Origin: Clostridia bacterium
GTDB lineage: Bacteria; Bacillota_A; Clostridia; Christensenellales; UBA1242
Direction: 5' to 3'
NCBI GenBank assembly: GCA_017403205.1
Contig: JAFQOM010000063.1
Location: 1 to 6,775 of the forward strand
Length of the DNA: 6,775 nt
The notes under the pieces were generated by a model that saw nothing but the letters and a program-made list of their open reading frames with translations, made no database searches and was not told the origin of the DNA. Of this stretch, positions 1 to 6,021 are shown piece after piece (position 1 is the stretch's first letter; each line of letters starts with the position of its first letter). The position numbers were made by a program, and so were the translations under genes.

Positions 1-1
1 G

Positions 2-106
2 CCATACACCGTGTGGGAGCCCGTCATCACCCGAAACGACGAATACGTCTACGTGCGCCGTATAGAAGAAGATGCGCAGCAGGTAGAAGTAGCGAGCAAC
101 GAATAA
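2..106 (+). CDS. C-terminal fragment of an unrecognised protein in GC-rich DNA (5' partial)
   Basis: A frame open from the left edge gives 34 residues, starting PYTVWEPVITRNDEYVYVRR, and stops at TAA 104-106. The first 20 codons end almost entirely in C or G, unlike every other gene here, which is what real coding sequence from a higher-GC genome looks like. The tail is charged and ends in a Glu/Gln-rich stretch, with no recognisable motif. I do not recognise the protein and assign no function. The opposite strand also has one open frame here, but it lacks the ending and the codon pattern. The abrupt base-composition change right after the stop suggests this piece may not belong to the same genome as the rest. 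Confidence 0.4.
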   Translation, partial: PYTVWEPVITRNDEYVYVRRIEEDAQQVEVASNE

Positions 107-115
107 ATATGTTAA
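95..115. other. Sharp composition junction (about 54% to about 30% GC)
   Basis: To the left, GC is about 54% by direct count (57 of 106 bases; 37 of the first 60). To the right it drops at once to about 27-32% and stays there. The stop codon of the GC-rich frame lies exactly at the change, while the exonuclease frame to the right has no start codon and continues open leftwards to position 93, just after a TAG at 90-92. A gene cut at its 5' side against foreign-looking DNA is the typical picture of a chimeric contig or misjoined read. A real insertion or recombination joint is the alternative. The exact joint cannot be fixed to better than about 20 bases. Confidence 0.55.
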
Positions 116-683
116 ACCAATAAAATATACAAGTGCTAAACAGGCAAATTTGTTTGATGGTATTGCAAATTATTCAAAAGAAATACAAACTCAAAGTTAT
201 GTTGTGTATGATTTTGAAACAACAGGCATAGACCCTCAATCAGATGAAATTATTGAAATTGGCGCATTAAAAATAGAAAATGGTAAATTTACAGAGGTCT
301 TTACAACTTTGGTAAAGCCAAAAAAATTAATTCCACCTGATGCTACAAAAATTAATAGAATTACAAATGAAATGGTTGCTAATTGCTATACAATAGAACA
401 AATATTAAATGATTTTTATTTATTTTGCAAAGACTGCCAAATGGTAGGATACAATAGTATTTCGTTTGATAGCCAATTTTTAATTAATGCTGCAAAAAGG
501 GTTGGATTAAATTTTTCAAACGGCCAACTAGATGTTTTTTTGATGGCTAAAGAAAAGTTAAAAGGGCTTAGAAATTATAAACTAGGCACTGTTGCAAAGT
601 ACTTAGAAGTAAATTTGATTGACGCGCATAGGGCGTTAAATGATGTTATAGCAACTGCAGAGGTGTTTATGAAGTTATATTAG
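108..683 (+). CDS. DEDDh 3'-5' exonuclease domain, DNA polymerase III proofreading type (5' truncated)
   Basis: This is a proofreading-type exonuclease that removes nucleotides from DNA 3' ends using two metal ions. Numbering from the TTG at 150, Exo I is DFETTG (D21, E23), Exo II is YNSISFD (D107) and Exo III is DAHRALND (H160, D165), so all five DEDDh residues are present. The segment LRNYKLGTVAKYLEV followed by AHRALND resembles the exonuclease of Firmicute PolC more than E. coli DnaQ. The start is unresolved: no ATG lies in frame before Exo I, the TTG at 150 has no good ribosome binding site, and the frame is open leftwards through KYTSAKQANLF, whose QANLF fits the beta-clamp-binding consensus QLxLF. 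I infer that this is the C-terminus of a longer protein, perhaps a polymerase III alpha subunit, which often precedes rimP in Firmicutes. A free-standing DnaQ-like protein is possible. It ends at TAG 681-683. Confidence 0.8.
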   Translation, partial: YVKPIKYTSAKQANLFDGIANYSKEIQTQSYVVYDFETTGIDPQSDEIIEIGALKIENGKFTEVFTTLVKPKKLIPPDATKINRITNEMVANCYTIEQILNDFYLFCKDCQMVGYNSISFDSQFLINAAKRVGLNFSNGQLDVFLMAKEKLKGLRNYKLGTVAKYLEVNLIDAHRALNDVIATAEVFMKLY

Positions 684-723
684 AACTAATTTAAGCACTC
701 TTAAAATCAAAAAAGTTGATATT

Positions 724-750
724 GATTTTTGTTATTTAAAAATCTTTTTT
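724..750 (+). terminator. Weak intrinsic terminator-like hairpin after the exonuclease gene
   Basis: GATTTTT (724-730) pairs perfectly with AAAAATC (738-744) across a 7-base loop and is followed directly by six T (745-750). The position, 40 bases after the exonuclease stop, and the T run fit a Rho-independent terminator. However, the stem has only one G-C pair and would be weak, and such pairings are frequent in DNA this AT-rich. Confidence 0.35.
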
Positions 751-772
751 AACATCAGTTATAAAAAAGACT

Positions 773-799
773 AAATATTAACAAATTTTTGTTATATTT
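773..799. repeat. 27-base near-perfect inverted repeat upstream of the rimP promoter
   Basis: The arm AAATAT-T-AACAAA (773-785) is the reverse complement of TTTGTTATATTT (788-799) except for the one extra T at 779, around a 2-base centre. It lies 15 bases ahead of the -35 box. It could be an operator or a hairpin of the upstream transcript. With one G-C pair per side and no known binding consensus, its role is unknown. Confidence 0.35.
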
Positions 800-814
800 A
801 AACTAAAAAAGTAC

Positions 815-843
815 TTGAAATCTATTTTATAATATGTTATATT
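815..843 (+). promoter_or_regulatory. Sigma-A-type promoter for the rimP-nusA-infB operon
   Basis: The -35 box TTGAAA (815-820) is separated by exactly 17 bases from the -10 box TATATT (838-843). The -10 is preceded by TG at 835-836, giving an extended -10 element. Transcription would start near 850, leaving a leader of roughly 90 bases before rimP. It is the only well-spaced promoter I see in the window, which supports transcription of the six downstream genes from here. Confidence 0.55.
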
Positions 844-866
844 ATATTCAGCTTAAAATTGATACT

Positions 867-898
867 TTAAGAGTGGGGTTGCAAAATTCCACTCTTAA
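867..898 (+). promoter_or_regulatory. GNRA-capped leader hairpin upstream of rimP
   Basis: TTAAGAGTGG (867-876) is the exact reverse complement of CCACTCTTAA (889-898). The inner part adds two G-U pairs and two U-A pairs, closing a GCAA tetraloop (881-884), for 14 pairs in total. It falls in the presumed 5' untranslated region, about 17 bases after the inferred start of transcription and 24 bases before the rimP ribosome binding site. The bases after it (TTGTTACTAA) are not a U run, so it does not look like a simple terminator. It may stabilise the message, cause pausing, or bind a product of the operon such as NusA; all of these are inferences. Confidence 0.55.
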
Positions 899-938
899 TT
901 GTTACTAAGGGGCAAAGTTAAAAAGGAGAAGGCAATTT

Positions 939-1406
939 ATGCAAGGTAAAACAGCTAATATAGTTTGTCAAAATCTTGAAAATGTTATATCAGACCTTGG
1001 CTTTAATTTGTATGACGTAGAGTATGCAAAAAAGCAAAATGGCATGAATCTAACAATATTTATCACAAAAGATAATGACAAAGTTACAATTCAAGATTGT
1101 GAGCTTGTACACAGAACTATAGATCCTTTGCTTGATGAGCTTGACCCTACAAATGGTCAAAGCTACTATCTAAATGTTTCATCAGTTGGATTAGACAGGC
1201 CGCTTAAACTTGATAAAGATTTTGAAAGGTGTTTGGGTCAAGAAGTAATAGCAAAAGTGTATGAGGCAATTGATAAACAAAAAGAATTTTTAGGTGTTAT
1301 TAAAAGTTATACACAATCAGATGTCGTTTTAACATTATTAGATGGTAAAGAGGTTGTTATAGCAAGACAAAATCTTGCAAATTGCAAAATAAACATTAAA
1401 TTTTAA
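939..1406 (+). CDS. rimP: Ribosome maturation factor RimP
   Basis: RimP binds the assembling 30S subunit in the cytoplasm and is needed for efficient maturation. The 155 residues match the family's usual length of about 150. The N-terminal alpha/beta domain (about residues 5-85) ends in the signature LNVSSVGLDRPL (78-89), a close form of the family motif VSSPGIDRPL with Val in place of Pro. It is followed by the C-terminal SH3-like barrel (about 90-155), recognisable from FLGVIKSYTQSDVVLTLLDG. The ATG at 939 has AAGGAG at 923-928, ten bases upstream, and no competing start fits. It is the first gene of the operon, 33 bases ahead of nusA, the conserved arrangement in most bacteria. Confidence 0.95.
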   Translation: MQGKTANIVCQNLENVISDLGFNLYDVEYAKKQNGMNLTIFITKDNDKVTIQDCELVHRTIDPLLDELDPTNGQSYYLNVSSVGLDRPLKLDKDFERCLGQEVIAKVYEAIDKQKEFLGVIKSYTQSDVVLTLLDGKEVVIARQNLANCKINIKF

Positions 1407-1439
1407 TCAAATTTTATAAATAAGGAGAAAATAAAAAAA

Positions 1440-2573
1440 ATGATAAACAAGGACTTTTTCGCTGCATTAGAAGATTTAGAAAGAGAAAAGAAAATTAATA
1501 AGGAGTTTTTTATTGAAGCACTTGAAAGCGCTTTAACATCAGCTTATAAAAAGAATTTTGGCGAAGCTAAATCTGCTAGTGTAAGATTAAACCCAGAAAA
1601 AAATTCAATAAAGGTTTATAGTTATAAAACAATTGTTGAAGAAGTTGTTGATTCTGACAAAGAAATTAGTTTGGAAGATGCTAAAAAAATTAAAAAATCT
1701 TATGCAGTAGGCGATATTATTGCAGAAGAAGTTACTCCAAAAGAATTTGGCAGAATAGCAGCTCAAATTGCAAAGCAAGTTGTATTGCAAAGATTAAGAG
1801 AGGCAGAACACCAAGTTGCCATGAGTGAATTATCAGAAAAACAAAACGAGCTTGTAACATGCGTTGTAAGACGTATTGAAGCAGGTGTTGTTTATGTAGA
1901 AATCCCTGGCTCTAAAACAGAAGGCGTCATGAACGAAAATGACCAAATTCCAGGTGAAAACTATCAAACAGGCGACAGAATAAAAGTTTATGTTAAAAAC
2001 ATAAAAGATTCTACAAAATCAACTTATGTTTCAGTTTCTCGTAGCAACGCTGGTTTTGTAAAAAGACTTTTTGAGCTTGAAGTACCAGAAATTAAAACAG
2101 GTGAAATCGAAGTTAAAAACATTTCTCGTGAAGCTGGATACAGAACAAAAATGGCTGTTAGCTGCCAAAATCCAAACGTTGATGTTGTAGGTGCTTGCGT
2201 TGGCAATAAGGGTATGAGAATTAATGCTATTGTTAATGAGCTTAACGGAGAAAAAATTGATATTATTGAATATTGCGAAAATCCTTTAGAATACATCGCA
2301 AGAGCGCTTAGCCCAGCAAAGGTAATAACAGTTTATGCTTTAGAAGGAAACAACTATGCTCGTGCTGTTGTTCCAGATGACAAACTATCTTTAGCAATTG
2401 GCAAAAATGGTCAAAATGTAAGATTAGCAGTTAAACTTACAGGTTGGAAGATTGACGTAAAAAGCGAAAGCGTTGCAAAACAAATTGACGGAGAATTGTT
2501 TTTAAATATTGAAAAAGAAAATTATTTAGAAAATGAAGATCAATCAGAAAATTTTGATATTTCAAATGACTAA
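1440..2573 (+). CDS. nusA: Transcription termination/antitermination factor NusA
   Basis: NusA binds RNA polymerase near the RNA exit channel and modulates pausing, intrinsic termination and antitermination. At 377 residues it has the short Firmicute form: an N-terminal polymerase-binding domain (about 1-130), an S1 domain (about 136-202), KH1 (about 230-300, with GACVGNKGMRINAIVNELNG at 251-270) and KH2 (about 303-345, with GKNGQNVRLAVKLTGW). The KH1 GxxG loop is GNKG. There are no C-terminal acidic repeat domains of the E. coli kind, only an acidic tail from about residue 350. The start at 1440 has AAGGAG at 1422-1427 with a rather long 12-base spacer. The stop lies 14 bases before rnpM, so the two are probably translationally coupled. 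Confidence 0.97.
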   Translation: MINKDFFAALEDLEREKKINKEFFIEALESALTSAYKKNFGEAKSASVRLNPEKNSIKVYSYKTIVEEVVDSDKEISLEDAKKIKKSYAVGDIIAEEVTPKEFGRIAAQIAKQVVLQRLREAEHQVAMSELSEKQNELVTCVVRRIEAGVVYVEIPGSKTEGVMNENDQIPGENYQTGDRIKVYVKNIKDSTKSTYVSVSRSNAGFVKRLFELEVPEIKTGEIEVKNISREAGYRTKMAVSCQNPNVDVVGACVGNKGMRINAIVNELNGEKIDIIEYCENPLEYIARALSPAKVITVYALEGNNYARAVVPDDKLSLAIGKNGQNVRLAVKLTGWKIDVKSESVAKQIDGELFLNIEKENYLENEDQSENFDISND

Positions 2574-2577
2574 TTTT

Positions 2578-2581
2578 GAGG
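2578..2581 (+). promoter_or_regulatory. Ribosome binding site that fixes the rnpM start
   Basis: GAGG at 2578-2581 lies six bases before the ATG at 2588. It overlaps the in-frame TTG at 2576, which therefore cannot be the start. The choice shortens the longest open frame by four residues and gives a protein starting MEKKIPLRMC, as expected for the family. Confidence 0.7.
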
Positions 2582-2587
2582 TATAAA

Positions 2588-2845
2588 ATGGAAAAGAAAA
2601 TTCCTTTAAGAATGTGTGTTGCATGCAGAACAATGCAACCAAAAAAAAATTTGATTAGAATTGTAAAAAATAGTGAAGGCGATATTTTTGTAGATAAAAC
2701 CTTTAAGGCAAACGGCAGAGGGGCATATATATGCAATTCTGTTGAATGTTTAGAAAAAAGTATAAAAACAAAAGCGCTAAACAGAGCTTTTAAATGTGAA
2801 ATTAGCGCAGAAATAATAGAAAAGTTAAAAGAAGAAATAAAATAG
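2588..2845 (+). CDS. rnpM: RNase P modulator RnpM (YlxR family RNA-binding protein)
   Basis: This small YlxR-family protein is encoded between nusA and infB in most Firmicutes. The family is reported to bind RNase P RNA and modulate tRNA processing. The 85 residues begin with the typical PLRMCVACR (6-14) and contain the conserved GRGAYIC (43-49), followed by NSVECLEKS. Cys10, Cys13, Cys49 and Cys54 form a CxxC plus CxxxxC pattern common in clostridial members, which might hold a metal; that is inference. The C-terminus is a basic helix ending KLKEEIK. The start was chosen by its ribosome binding site. The L7Ae-like gene ylxQ that normally follows is missing, and infB begins 38 bases later. 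Confidence 0.92.
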   Translation: MEKKIPLRMCVACRTMQPKKNLIRIVKNSEGDIFVDKTFKANGRGAYICNSVECLEKSIKTKALNRAFKCEISAEIIEKLKEEIK

Positions 2846-2870
2846 ATTTAGTTGCACAAAGCAAAATAAT

Positions 2871-2876
2871 AGGGAG
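2871..2876 (+). promoter_or_regulatory. Ribosome binding site supporting a TTG start for infB
   Basis: AGGGAG (2871-2876) lies seven bases ahead of TTG at 2884, ideal spacing. No in-frame ATG lies nearby. The preceding in-frame ATT at 2881 is a theoretical, less likely start. Confidence 0.7.
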
Positions 2877-2883
2877 TAAAATT

Positions 2884-5619
2884 TTGAGCGAAATTAACAA
2901 CGAAGAAAAACAACAAAACATTAATAATATTAAGGCTTTATATAAAGTAAACACAGATGGTGAAATACCAGCATTATTTCATGAGGTTAAAAAAGCAAAA
3001 CAGCAAATTTTTGCTATAGCAAACTCTTTAAAAGAAAGGATAACTTTTATTAAAAACGAGCAAGTTCAAACTCAAAAACAATTTGTTGAAGCTGAAACGG
3101 GCATAGAGGTTAAAGAAAATGTTTCTAAGGTTTCAAAAATTAAACAACAGCCTCAAGAAGAAAAGTCTTTTGCAGAGCTATTTGCTTCTACTATAGAAGA
3201 TAAAAAACCAGAGCAACCTGCACAACCAAAACTTCAAGCACAACAAAAGCCAGCTGTAAGCAATCAAACTCGTCTAAAAACCGAAAATAAGACACAAGAA
3301 CAAAAACCTTTTGTAAGACGTGAAGGTTTTGTTGCTCATGACCAAAAACAAAACAATCCTAACTTTAAGCCTTATCAATCAAATAATTATCAAAACAACA
3401 ATTTTAACAGGCAAGGTCAAAATCAAAACGCTGGCCAAAACTATCACAAACCATTTATTGCAAACCAAAACAATGGGTTTAATAGGCAAGGGGGCGGCCA
3501 AAATGGTTATCAAAGACCATTTAACCAAAATACTCAGGGCCAACAAAACAAATTTCAAAGACCTTATGTTAATAATAATGCTCAAAAACAACCTTATAAC
3601 GCTCAAAACAAGTCTCTAATGGGTATTATACCTAAAAAGACAAACACCTTAACATCTGCAGCAACTGCATTTGCTACAAAAGAAAGGGACTTTAGTAATA
3701 AAAAGAAATCAACAGACAGACCAAATGATGATGAAAGAAGAATTAATAAAAAATCATTGTTGCGTCGAGGTTTAATAGAAGAACATAACATAGAAGAACG
3801 TATGGTTACACGAAAGTTAAAACTTAAACGCACAAAAGTAGAAGCTGCACCTATTGTTAGTGCACCTATTACAAACGCAGTTATTACAACCTCAAATTTA
3901 ACTGTTAAAATTTTATCAGAAAAAATTGGAAAGCCTGTAACAGAAATTATCAAACAACTTATGTTGCTTGGCATTATGACCACTATTAATAGTTCTATAG
4001 ATTTTACTACAGCAGAATTAGTTGCAAACGAATTAGGCGTTACACTAGAACTTAAGGTAGAAAAATCTTATGAAGAAAAACTTAAAGAAAATGCTGTTAT
4101 AGATGACGGCACAAACAACGAAAAACGTCCTCCAATTGTAACGATTGTTGGCCACGTTGATCACGGCAAAACATCACTTCTTGACTATATTAGAAAAACC
4201 CACGTTACTTCACGTGAGGCGGGTGGCATTACACAAGCAATTGGTGCTTATTCTATTAACTGGAACGGGGAGGATATTACATTTATTGATACTCCTGGTC
4301 ACGAGGCATTTATTAACATGCGTAAGCGTGGCACAGAAATCACTGACGTTGCGGTATTAATTGTTGCTGCTGACGACGGTATAAAACCTCAAACAGTAGA
4401 GGCAATTAAACATGTTAAAGAAGCAAAAGTTCCTATGATTGTTGCAATAACAAAAATAGATAAGCAAGAAACCAACATAGAAAGAATTAAACAACAACTT
4501 ACAGAATACGAAGTATTGCCAGAAGAATGGGGTGGTGACACAATTATAGTTCCTGTTTCATCGGTTACAGGTGAAGGCGTAAATAAACTTTTAGAAATGA
4601 TTTTATTGGTTGCAGAAATGCAAACTTTAAAATGCAACAAAAAAAGAGCAGCAGTTGGTACTGTTATTGAAGCTCAACTTGATAAAAACAAAGGACCAAT
4701 TGCAAATGTTATTGTTCAAAACGGAACACTTAAAATAGGTGATTGTGTTGTTTCTGGTTTTGCAGTTGGAAAAATCAGAGCAATGACAAACGATAAAGGA
4801 AAAAGCATTATTAAAGCAGGCCCTTCAACGCCAGTTTCTATTATGGGGTTGGATAGCGTAGCTATTAGCGGTGACTCTTTCCAAGTTGTTGATGAAAAGT
4901 TTAGTAAAGCTGTAATTGAAGAACGTAAAATTAAAATGGCTCAAGCAAAAATTGAAAGCGGCATGCCAAAGAGTCTTGATGAATTCTTAGCTACACCTGT
5001 GGAAGAAGCTAAAAAGACATTAAGCTTAATTATTAAGGCAAGCAGTCAAGGCTCAGTTGAAGCGTTAAAACAATCTTTATTAGAAATTAAAAATGATGAA
5101 GTTAAGGTTGAAGTTGTTTCTAGTGGTGTAGGCAATGTTACAGAAAATGACATTCAACTTGCAAAAGTATCAAATGCTACTATCGTTGCATTTGATACAA
5201 AAGTTCTTGCAAAAATATCTAACTTTGCAAAGCAAAACAAGATTGAAATTAAAGAATACAATATTATTTATAAGGCAATTGAAGAAATAGAAAAATTGTT
5301 AAAAACAATGATGGCTCCAAAATATACCGAAAGAGTTGTTGGCCATGCTGAGGTTAGAGCATTGTTTAAAATTAGTTCGGTTGGAACTATTGCCGGTTGT
5401 TATGTTCTTGACGGTAAAGTTGTTAGAAATGCAGAAGTTAAAATTACAAGAAAAGATGCCGTTATTCATGAAGGCAAAATTGCAACACTTAAACGTGAAA
5501 AAGATGACGCAAAAGAAGTTGCTGCTGGTTATGAATGTGGTATTAAAATTGATGGCTTTAATGATATTCAAGAAGGCGACATTATTGAATGTATCTTAAA
5601 AGAACAAATTTCTGTTTAA
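2884..5619 (+). CDS. infB: Translation initiation factor IF2
   Basis: IF2 is the GTPase that brings fMet-tRNA to the 30S subunit and drives 50S joining. It has 911 residues, long for the family because of its N-terminus. In order: a charged helical segment (about 1-95); a low-complexity region, about half Asn plus Gln (about 153-242); a basic linker (about 270-320); an IF2-N domain (about 337-390, LGIMTTINSSIDF, Firmicute type); the G domain (about 415-580); beta-barrel domain 2 (from about 588); and C1 and C2, the last containing GTIAGCY (834-840) and YECGIKIDGF. G1 is GHVDHGKT (423-430), G2 GGIT (447-450) and G3 DTPGH (469-473). G4 is TKID (523-526), with Thr where most IF2 have Asn. The G5 region is SSVTGEG (559-565). 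His427 and His473 are conserved. The start is TTG with a strong ribosome binding site, and rbfA follows after 15 bases. Confidence 0.97.
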   Translation: MSEINNEEKQQNINNIKALYKVNTDGEIPALFHEVKKAKQQIFAIANSLKERITFIKNEQVQTQKQFVEAETGIEVKENVSKVSKIKQQPQEEKSFAELFASTIEDKKPEQPAQPKLQAQQKPAVSNQTRLKTENKTQEQKPFVRREGFVAHDQKQNNPNFKPYQSNNYQNNNFNRQGQNQNAGQNYHKPFIANQNNGFNRQGGGQNGYQRPFNQNTQGQQNKFQRPYVNNNAQKQPYNAQNKSLMGIIPKKTNTLTSAATAFATKERDFSNKKKSTDRPNDDERRINKKSLLRRGLIEEHNIEERMVTRKLKLKRTKVEAAPIVSAPITNAVITTSNLTVKILSEKIGKPVTEIIKQLMLLGIMTTINSSIDFTTAELVANELGVTLELKVEKSYEEKLKENAVIDDGTNNEKRPPIVTIVGHVDHGKTSLLDYIRKTHVTSREAGGITQAIGAYSINWNGEDITFIDTPGHEAFINMRKRGTEITDVAVLIVAADDGIKPQTVEAIKHVKEAKVPMIVAITKIDKQETNIERIKQQLTEYEVLPEEWGGDTIIVPVSSVTGEGVNKLLEMILLVAEMQTLKCNKKRAAVGTVIEAQLDKNKGPIANVIVQNGTLKIGDCVVSGFAVGKIRAMTNDKGKSIIKAGPSTPVSIMGLDSVAISGDSFQVVDEKFSKAVIEERKIKMAQAKIESGMPKSLDEFLATPVEEAKKTLSLIIKASSQGSVEALKQSLLEIKNDEVKVEVVSSGVGNVTENDIQLAKVSNATIVAFDTKVLAKISNFAKQNKIEIKEYNIIYKAIEEIEKLLKTMMAPKYTERVVGHAEVRALFKISSVGTIAGCYVLDGKVVRNAEVKITRKDAVIHEGKIATLKREKDDAKEVAAGYECGIKIDGFNDIQEGDIIECILKEQISV
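3340..3609 (+). repeat. Asn/Gln-rich low-complexity segment within infB
   Basis: This stretch codes IF2 residues 153-242. By direct count it holds 25 Asn and 20 Gln in 90 residues, 12 aromatic residues and only one acidic residue. Degenerate repeats recur: FNRQG at 174-178 and 199-203, YHKPF (187-191), YQRPF (209-213) and FQRPY (224-228). This looks like an intrinsically disordered linker with regularly spaced aromatic and Arg/Lys residues. At DNA level it is rich in CAA/AAC/AAT codons, a likely product of slippage-type expansion. Confidence 0.8.
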
Positions 5620-5634
5620 TTAAAGGTTTAAAAA

Positions 5635-6021
5635 ATGAGTAATAGATTAGAAAAAGTTAATTCACTTGTTAAAAAATACCTAAGCGAAATTATTTCAAAC
5701 GAGCTTAACGACCCTAGATTAGAAGGCAGTATGATAACAATTTCAAGTGTAAATGTTTCGCCAGATTTAAAATATGCAAAGGTATTTATAAGTGTTTATG
5801 GGGGCACACCTCAACAACAAGTTTTAAGTTTGATTAAAAGTGCTAGTGGTTATATAAAAAAGCTATTAGCACCTAAGCTTAACTTAAGATCAACACCAAC
5901 TCTTGATTTTGGTTTAGATACAACATGTGAATATAGCCAAAAAATTAATGATATTATAGGTAAGTTTAGTTATTCTACACAACAAGATGATGAAAATGCT
6001 GAAAACAATACAGATAACTAA
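5635..6021 (+). CDS. rbfA: 30S ribosome-binding factor RbfA
   Basis: RbfA is a small KH-fold protein that binds the 30S subunit near the 5' end of 16S rRNA late in assembly and is important for cold growth in model bacteria. The 128 residues are of usual length (about 115-135). Signature parts are RLEKVNSLVKKYLSEII (4-20), NDPRLEGSMITISSVNVSPD (25-44), AKVFISV (48-54), the AxG kink as ASG (70-72) and LRSTPTLDFGLDTT (84-97). A short acidic, Asn-rich tail follows residue 116. ATG 5635 has AAAGG at 5622-5626, eight bases upstream, and lies 15 bases after the infB stop, consistent with co-translation in the operon. Confidence 0.95.
   Translation: MSNRLEKVNSLVKKYLSEIISNELNDPRLEGSMITISSVNVSPDLKYAKVFISVYGGTPQQQVLSLIKSASGYIKKLLAPKLNLRSTPTLDFGLDTTCEYSQKINDIIGKFSYSTQQDDENAENNTDN

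Noticed and set aside
150..152. TTG as start of the exonuclease gene
   Set aside because: It has no ribosome binding site, and the frame is open upstream with a sensible protein sequence; the TTG is the Leu codon inside QANLF.
828..833. TATAAT as the -10 box of the rimP promoter
   Set aside because: It is a perfect hexamer but only 7 bases from TTGAAA, and no -35 lies 16-18 bases upstream; TATATT at 838 has a 17-base spacer and a TG extension.
684..938. tRNA or small RNA gene in the intergenic region
   Set aside because: There is no cloverleaf, TTC-loop motif or CCA end; only the hairpins and promoter already listed are visible.
2576..2578. TTG as start of rnpM
   Set aside because: It overlaps the GAGG ribosome binding site of the ATG at 2588, which gives the expected family N-terminus.
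1605..2736. Minus-strand open frames at 1605-1790, 2024-2296 and 2437-2736
   Set aside because: They lie antisense inside nusA and rnpM, lack recognisable domains, and are explained by the coding strand.
3320..3619. Overlapping 99-residue plus-strand frame inside infB
   Set aside because: It is an out-of-frame reading of the repetitive Asn/Gln codons; Thr/Lys/Ile-rich output with no good ribosome binding site.
3379..5599. Other open frames inside infB (minus 3379-3606, 3603-3983, 4389-4640, 5299-5571; plus 4145-4360, 5336-5599)
   Set aside because: All are shadows of the complete, strongly conserved infB frame.
681..6021. No gene in the window uses TGA as stop, hinting at TGA recoding
   Set aside because: Six stops (TAA/TAG) are too few in AT-rich DNA, all Trp codons are TGG, and no in-frame TGA occurs inside conserved domains.
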